In this document: positions 16,770-20,281 of the stretch, one piece after another
Position numbering within the stretch: the first letter of the stretch is position 1
Layout of the letters: the number at the start of each line of letters is the position of its first letter
Assembly (NCBI RefSeq): GCF_937858865.1
Contig: NZ_CALLYO010000045.1
Coordinates: 1-20,281 of the forward strand
Length of the DNA: 20,281 nt
Reading direction: 5' to 3'
DNA from: an uncultured Amaricoccus sp.
GTDB lineage: Bacteria; Pseudomonadota; Alphaproteobacteria; Rhodobacterales; Rhodobacteraceae
Notes under the pieces: model-generated
What the model saw: the letters and a program-made list of their open reading frames with translations, nothing else
Databases searched by the model: none
What the model was told of the DNA's origin: nothing
Made by a program: the position numbers and the translations under genes

Positions 16770-18590
16770 TCACTCCACGGTCACCGACTTGGCGAGGTTC
16801 CGCGGCTGGTCGACGTCGGTGCCCTTGAAGACCGCGGTGTGATAGGCGAGGAGCTGCGCCGGCGCCGCGTAGAGGATCGGCGCCACGAACGGATCGCAGG
16901 CCGGCATCGCGAGCGTCCGCCAGGGACCCGGCCCGGCTTCCTCGAGGCCGCCCGCGTCGCTGACCAGCAGCACCTTGCCGTCGCGCGCCATCACCTCCTG
17001 CATGTTGGAGACGGTCTTGTCGAAAAGCCCGTCCGAGGGAGCGAGCACGATGACCGGCACGTCCTCGTCGATCAGCGCGATCGGCCCGTGCTTGAGCTCG
17101 CCCGAGGCATAGCCTTCGGCGTGGATATAGCTGATCTCCTTCAGCTTCAGCGCCCCCTCGAGCGCGAGCGGATACATGGAGCCGCGCCCGAGGAAGAGGA
17201 TGTCCTGCGCCCGCGACAGGTCCTTGGCGATCTCGGCGATCTCGGGCTCGGCCGTCAGCGCGCGCGCCATCAGGCCGGGGACGCTGCCGAGCGCCGTCGC
17301 GAGCCGCTCCTCGTCGGCCGCCGCGAGCGTGCCGCGCTGGCGCCCGGCGACCAGCGCCAGGATCGCGAGCACGGTGAGCTGGCAGGTGAAGGCCTTGGTC
17401 GAGGCGACGCCGATCTCGGGGCCGGCGAGGATCGGCAGCGCCACGTCGCTCTCCCGCGCGATGGTCGAGGTCTCGACGTTCACCACCGAGACGATGCGCC
17501 CTCCCTGGCCGCGCACGTAGCGCAGCGCGGCCAGCGTGTCGGCGGTCTCGCCCGACTGGCTGACGAAGATGCCGAGCGTGCCGGCCCCGAGCGGCGGCTC
17601 GCGGTAGCGGAACTCCGAGGCGATCTCGATCTCGACCGGCAGGCGGGCCAGGCTCTCGAACCAGTATTTCGCCACGTGGCAGGCATAGTGCGCCGTGCCG
17701 CAGGCGACGAGGACCAGCCGGTCGACCGCGGCGAAGTCGACCCCCGCCGGCGCGACCGCCGCCTTGCGGTCGACGGTGAGATAATGGCCGAGCGCGTCGG
17801 CGATCACCGTCGGCTGCTCGTGCACCTCCTTGGCCATGAAGTGCTTGTAGGGGCCTTTCTCGGCGTAGAAATTCTCCACCGGGACATGCTGGATCTCGCG
17901 GGCTGCCGGCCGGCCCTCGGCGTCGAAGATCGCGACCTCGGCGCGGGTCAGCACCGCATGGTCGCCCTCCTCGAGATAGGCGATGCGGCTGGTGAGCGGC
18001 GCGAGCGCCAGGGCGTCGGAGCCGACGAAGACTTCGCCGTCGCCGTAGCCGACCGCGAGCGGCGACCCGCGGCGGGCGGCAACGAGCAGGTCCGCCTCGC
18101 CGTCGAAGAGAAAGCAGAGGGCGAATGCCCCCTGCAGCCGCGCCAGGGTGGCGCGGGCGGCCGCGACCGGGGTGGCGCCGGCCGCGAGCGCGCGGTTGCA
18201 GAGCTGCACGATGGTCTCGGTGTCGGTCTCGGTCTCGAAGACGACGCCCTCGGCCTCGAGCTCGGTGCGGAGCGCGCGGAAGTTCTCGATGATGCCGTTG
18301 TGGACGACCGCCACGCGCCCGGCCTGGTGCGGGTGGGCGTTGCGCTCGGAGGGCTGGCCGTGCGTCGCCCAGCGGGTATGGCCGATGCCGGCCTTGCCGC
18401 GGATCGGGTCGCGCACGAGGAGGTCGGAGAGCGCGATCAGCTTGCCGACCGCCCGCCGGCGCCCCAGCCGGCCCTCGTGCACGGTGGCGATGCCGGCGCT
18501 GTCGTAGCCGCGGTATTCGAGCCGCTTCAGCGCCTCGAGGATGAGCGGAGCCACCTCGTGGCGGCCGAGGATCGCGACGATGCCGCACAT
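16770..18590 (-). CDS. glmS: Glutamine--fructose-6-phosphate aminotransferase (isomerizing)
   Basis: GlmS makes glucosamine-6-phosphate from fructose-6-phosphate and glutamine, the entry step to UDP-GlcNAc for peptidoglycan and lipopolysaccharide. The 606-residue product has the expected length. The N-terminal Ntn-type glutaminase domain starts MCGIVAILG with catalytic Cys2, and RWATHGQPSERNAHPH and HNGIIENF are present. Two SIS sugar-isomerase domains follow (ACGTAHYACHVAKYW and SQSGETADTLAALR in the first, GRGSMYPLALEGALKLKEIS in the second). The C-terminus PRNLAKSVTVE is typical. It begins one base after the glmU stop, so the two are translationally coupled. Repeat copy C lies just beyond its end. 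No glmS ribozyme is expected or seen. Confidence 0.97.
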   Translation of the reverse strand: MCGIVAILGRHEVAPLILEALKRLEYRGYDSAGIATVHEGRLGRRRAVGKLIALSDLLVRDPIRGKAGIGHTRWATHGQPSERNAHPHQAGRVAVVHNGIIENFRALRTELEAEGVVFETETDTETIVQLCNRALAAGATPVAAARATLARLQGAFALCFLFDGEADLLVAARRGSPLAVGYGDGEVFVGSDALALAPLTSRIAYLEEGDHAVLTRAEVAIFDAEGRPAAREIQHVPVENFYAEKGPYKHFMAKEVHEQPTVIADALGHYLTVDRKAAVAPAGVDFAAVDRLVLVACGTAHYACHVAKYWFESLARLPVEIEIASEFRYREPPLGAGTLGIFVSQSGETADTLAALRYVRGQGGRIVSVVNVETSTIARESDVALPILAGPEIGVASTKAFTCQLTVLAILALVAGRQRGTLAAADEERLATALGSVPGLMARALTAEPEIAEIAKDLSRAQDILFLGRGSMYPLALEGALKLKEISYIHAEGYASGELKHGPIALIDEDVPVIVLAPSDGLFDKTVSNMQEVMARDGKVLLVSDAGGLEEAGPGPWRTLAMPACDPFVAPILYAAPAQLLAYHTAVFKGTDVDQPRNLAKSVTVE

Positions 18591-18591
18591 C

Positions 18592-19944
18592 TCAGTGCAC
18601 CCCCCCGGCCTTGAGCGCCCTCAGCCGCTCCATGATCCGCCGCCCGAGCGCCGGCCTGTTCTCCTGCCGTGCGCGGGCGATCGCGAGCGCCCCTTCCGGC
18701 ACGTCGCTGGTGACGACCGAGCCGGCGGCCACCAGCGCGCCCGCCCCGACGCTGACCGGGGCCACCAGCGCCGTGTTCGAGCCGATGAAGGCGCCGGCGC
18801 CGATCTCGGTCCGGTGCTTGAAGACGCCGTCGTAGTTGCAGACGATGGTGCCGGCGCCGACATTGGCACCGCGGCCGACGGTTGCGTCGCCGATGTAGGT
18901 GAGGTGGTTGGCCTTGGCGCCCTCCTCGACGATGGAGTTCTTCACCTCGACGAAGTTGCCGATCCGGGCGTTCTCGGCGATCTCGGCCCCGGGGCGGAGG
19001 CGGGCGAAGGGGCCGATCCGGGCGCCGCGGCTGATGTGGCACCCTTCGAAGTAGCAGAAGGGAAGGATGATGGCGCCGGACTCGACGGTCACCTCCGCGC
19101 CGAAGACGACGTGCGGGCCGATCGTGGCATCGCGGCCGACGACAGTGTCGAGGGCGAAGAAGACGGTCGCGGGATCGGTGAGGGTGACGCCGTTCGCCAT
19201 CGCCTCGGCGCGGGCGCGAGCCTGGAAGGCGGCCTCTGCCGCGGCGAGATCGGCGCGGGAGTTGACGCCGAGCGTCTCGGCCTCGGGGCAGGTGATGACG
19301 GCGACGGCGAGGCCGCGGCCGCGGGCGAGGCCCACGACGTCGGTGAGGTAGTATTCCCCTTTGGCATTGTCGGTCCCGACCTCCGCGAGCAGTCCCCGCA
19401 GGGTGGTGGCATCGGCGGCGAGGAGGCCCGAGTTGCAGAGCCGGACGGCGAGCTGGTCGGGCGTGGCGTCGCGGGCCTCGACGATGGCTTCGAGGCCGCC
19501 GTTCGGGCCGAGGAGGAGACGGCCGTAGGTGCCCGGCTCGGCCGCCTCGAAGCCGAGGACGACGACGGCAGCGCCGCCCGCGCGGGTAGCGAGCATGGCC
19601 TCGAGCGTTTCCGGGCGGATGAGGGGCGTGTCGCCGTAGAGGACGACGACGTCACCCTCGAAGTCCTCGAGCTCCGGCGCGGCCTGCAGCACGGCGTGGG
19701 CGGTGCCGAGCTGCTCCGTCTGCTCGACGACGCGGAGGTCGGGGTCGATGCTGCGGGCGGCCGCTTCGACGGCGTCGGCGCCATGGCCGGTCACGAGGAT
19801 CGTGCGCTCGGGCTCGAGCGCCCGGGCGGCGGCGAGGGCGTGCGCGATCAGCGGCGCCGAGGCCAGCGGGTGCAGGATCTTGGGGAGATCCGAGTTCATC
19901 CGCGTTCCCTGGCCGGCGGCGAGAAGGATGACGGCGACGGGCAT
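18592..19944 (-). CDS. glmU: Bifunctional GlmU: GlcN-1-P acetyltransferase / GlcNAc-1-P uridyltransferase
   Basis: GlmU acetylates glucosamine-1-phosphate and then couples it to UTP, giving UDP-GlcNAc. The 450-residue product has both halves. The N-terminal nucleotidyltransferase domain has the signature LAAGQGTRM (8-16), Lys22 in DLPKILHP, EQLGTAHAV and LYGDTPLI. The C-terminal left-handed beta-helix acetyltransferase has hexapeptide-like repeats and the motifs GNFVEVKNS, LTYIGDATVG and CNYDGVFKHRT. A longer frame exists, but the ATG giving MPVAVILLAAG is preceded by GGAGGT and fits the family. It is the first gene of the glmU-glmS operon and divergent from the Gph-like phosphatase, an order common in Rhodobacterales. 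Confidence 0.97.
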   Translation of the reverse strand: MPVAVILLAAGQGTRMNSDLPKILHPLASAPLIAHALAAARALEPERTILVTGHGADAVEAAARSIDPDLRVVEQTEQLGTAHAVLQAAPELEDFEGDVVVLYGDTPLIRPETLEAMLATRAGGAAVVVLGFEAAEPGTYGRLLLGPNGGLEAIVEARDATPDQLAVRLCNSGLLAADATTLRGLLAEVGTDNAKGEYYLTDVVGLARGRGLAVAVITCPEAETLGVNSRADLAAAEAAFQARARAEAMANGVTLTDPATVFFALDTVVGRDATIGPHVVFGAEVTVESGAIILPFCYFEGCHISRGARIGPFARLRPGAEIAENARIGNFVEVKNSIVEEGAKANHLTYIGDATVGRGANVGAGTIVCNYDGVFKHRTEIGAGAFIGSNTALVAPVSVGAGALVAAGSVVTSDVPEGALAIARARQENRPALGRRIMERLRALKAGGVH

Positions 19945-20082
19945 GCGGGAACCTCCGGCAAGCTGGCAACAGAGGCGACTCCTAGCAGCCATTGTGCGGC
20001 GCGCAAAGGGCGGGGCGGATCAGATCCTGTTTCAGAATCCTGCAGCTTGGGCCAAGAGGGGACGAGGCAGGAGGAGGCATGG

Positions 20083-20244
20083 ATGCGGGCTGCGGTCTTC
20101 GATCTCGACGGGACCCTGGCGGACACCTCGGCCGACCTGATCGCCGCGGCGAACGGTGCGCTGGCGGAGGCGGGGGTCGGCGCGCGGCTCGACGCGGCCG
20201 ACGGCGCCGAACCGGCGGTTCGCGCCGAACCGGCGCGCTCCTGA
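20083..20244 (+). CDS. N-terminal fragment of a HAD phosphatase (phosphoglycolate phosphatase-like), frame broken
   Basis: The frame opens with a strong GGAGGAGG ribosome binding site and MRAAVFDLDGTLADTSADLI, the HAD motif I of Gph-type phosphatases, with nucleophile Asp8 and Asp10. Divergence from glmU supports a gph identity. After about 42 residues the sequence stops looking like Gph and a TGA follows at 53 codons, far short of the expected 220 or so. The break coincides with a direct repeat of CGCCGAACCGGCG (18-base period, about 20199-20234), and the reading frames there are scrambled up to the right edge. It may be a real frameshifted pseudogene or unreliable sequence at a contig end; the rest of the gene lies beyond the window. 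Confidence 0.7.
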   Translation: MRAAVFDLDGTLADTSADLIAAANGALAEAGVGARLDAADGAEPAVRAEPARS

Positions 20245-20281
20245 GAGCGGGGCGCTGCACGCATGCGCTTCGATAGAATCG

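Noticed and set aside
16749..18614. 621-codon frame on the + strand opposite glmS (similar shadows opposite ilvC/ubiH, carA and glmU)
   Set aside because: No conserved motif and typical mirror-image composition of the real gene; glmS is complete on the other strand.

Overview
The window is about 20 kb of very GC-rich, tightly packed chromosomal DNA. It looks like an alphaproteobacterium, most likely of the Rhodobacterales. The evidence is gene content and order: secG followed by pyrG, carA divergent from a YqeY gene, a glmU-glmS operon divergent from a Gph-like phosphatase, an alphaproteobacterial UbiH/UbiL-type hydroxylase, and a B12-dependent class II ribonucleotide reductase. CtrA-like TTAA motifs are also present. 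Almost every gene is a recognisable core-metabolism gene. I see no phage, transposon, CRISPR, tRNA or rRNA.

Layout. Positions 1-4086 form a leftward block: pyrimidine 5'-nucleotidase-like HAD, UbiH-type hydroxylase, ilvC, a strong hairpin, a YjbR/MmcQ gene, secG, and the first codons of pyrG at the left edge. A divergent intergenic region (4087-4307) holds repeat copy A and leads into a rightward GntR/FCD regulator. That regulator overlaps, tail to tail, a leftward membrane glycosyltransferase carrying an MshEN-type domain. Upstream of the glycosyltransferase is a TTAA-N7-TTAA box and then carA, also leftward. A divergent promoter region separates carA from the rightward yqeY, galM and nrdJ. 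nrdJ has a long AT-rich leader (9809-10150) with two candidate NrdR boxes and three GTTAAC motifs. Repeat copy B lies between the convergent nrdJ and osmC. A leftward moaA / small membrane protein / osmC group is divergent from a LuxR-type regulator. Repeat copy C lies between the convergent luxR and glmS. glmU-glmS runs leftward, divergent from the start of a Gph-like phosphatase whose frame breaks close to the right edge.

How the genes fit together. carA and pyrG serve pyrimidine synthesis, and nrdJ turns ribonucleotides into DNA precursors. glmS and glmU make UDP-GlcNAc for the cell envelope. ilvC serves branched-chain amino acids, moaA the molybdenum cofactor, the UbiH-type enzyme ubiquinone, and secG protein export.

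The least ordinary parts are non-coding or regulatory. One is a 63-bp intergenic repeat family (three copies, all in the same orientation) ending in the palindrome TTTCGCGCGCGAAA. Another is the CtrA-like box in front of a possible c-di-GMP-responsive glycosyltransferase. The third is the nrdJ control region. All functions are read from sequence motifs; no database search was run.
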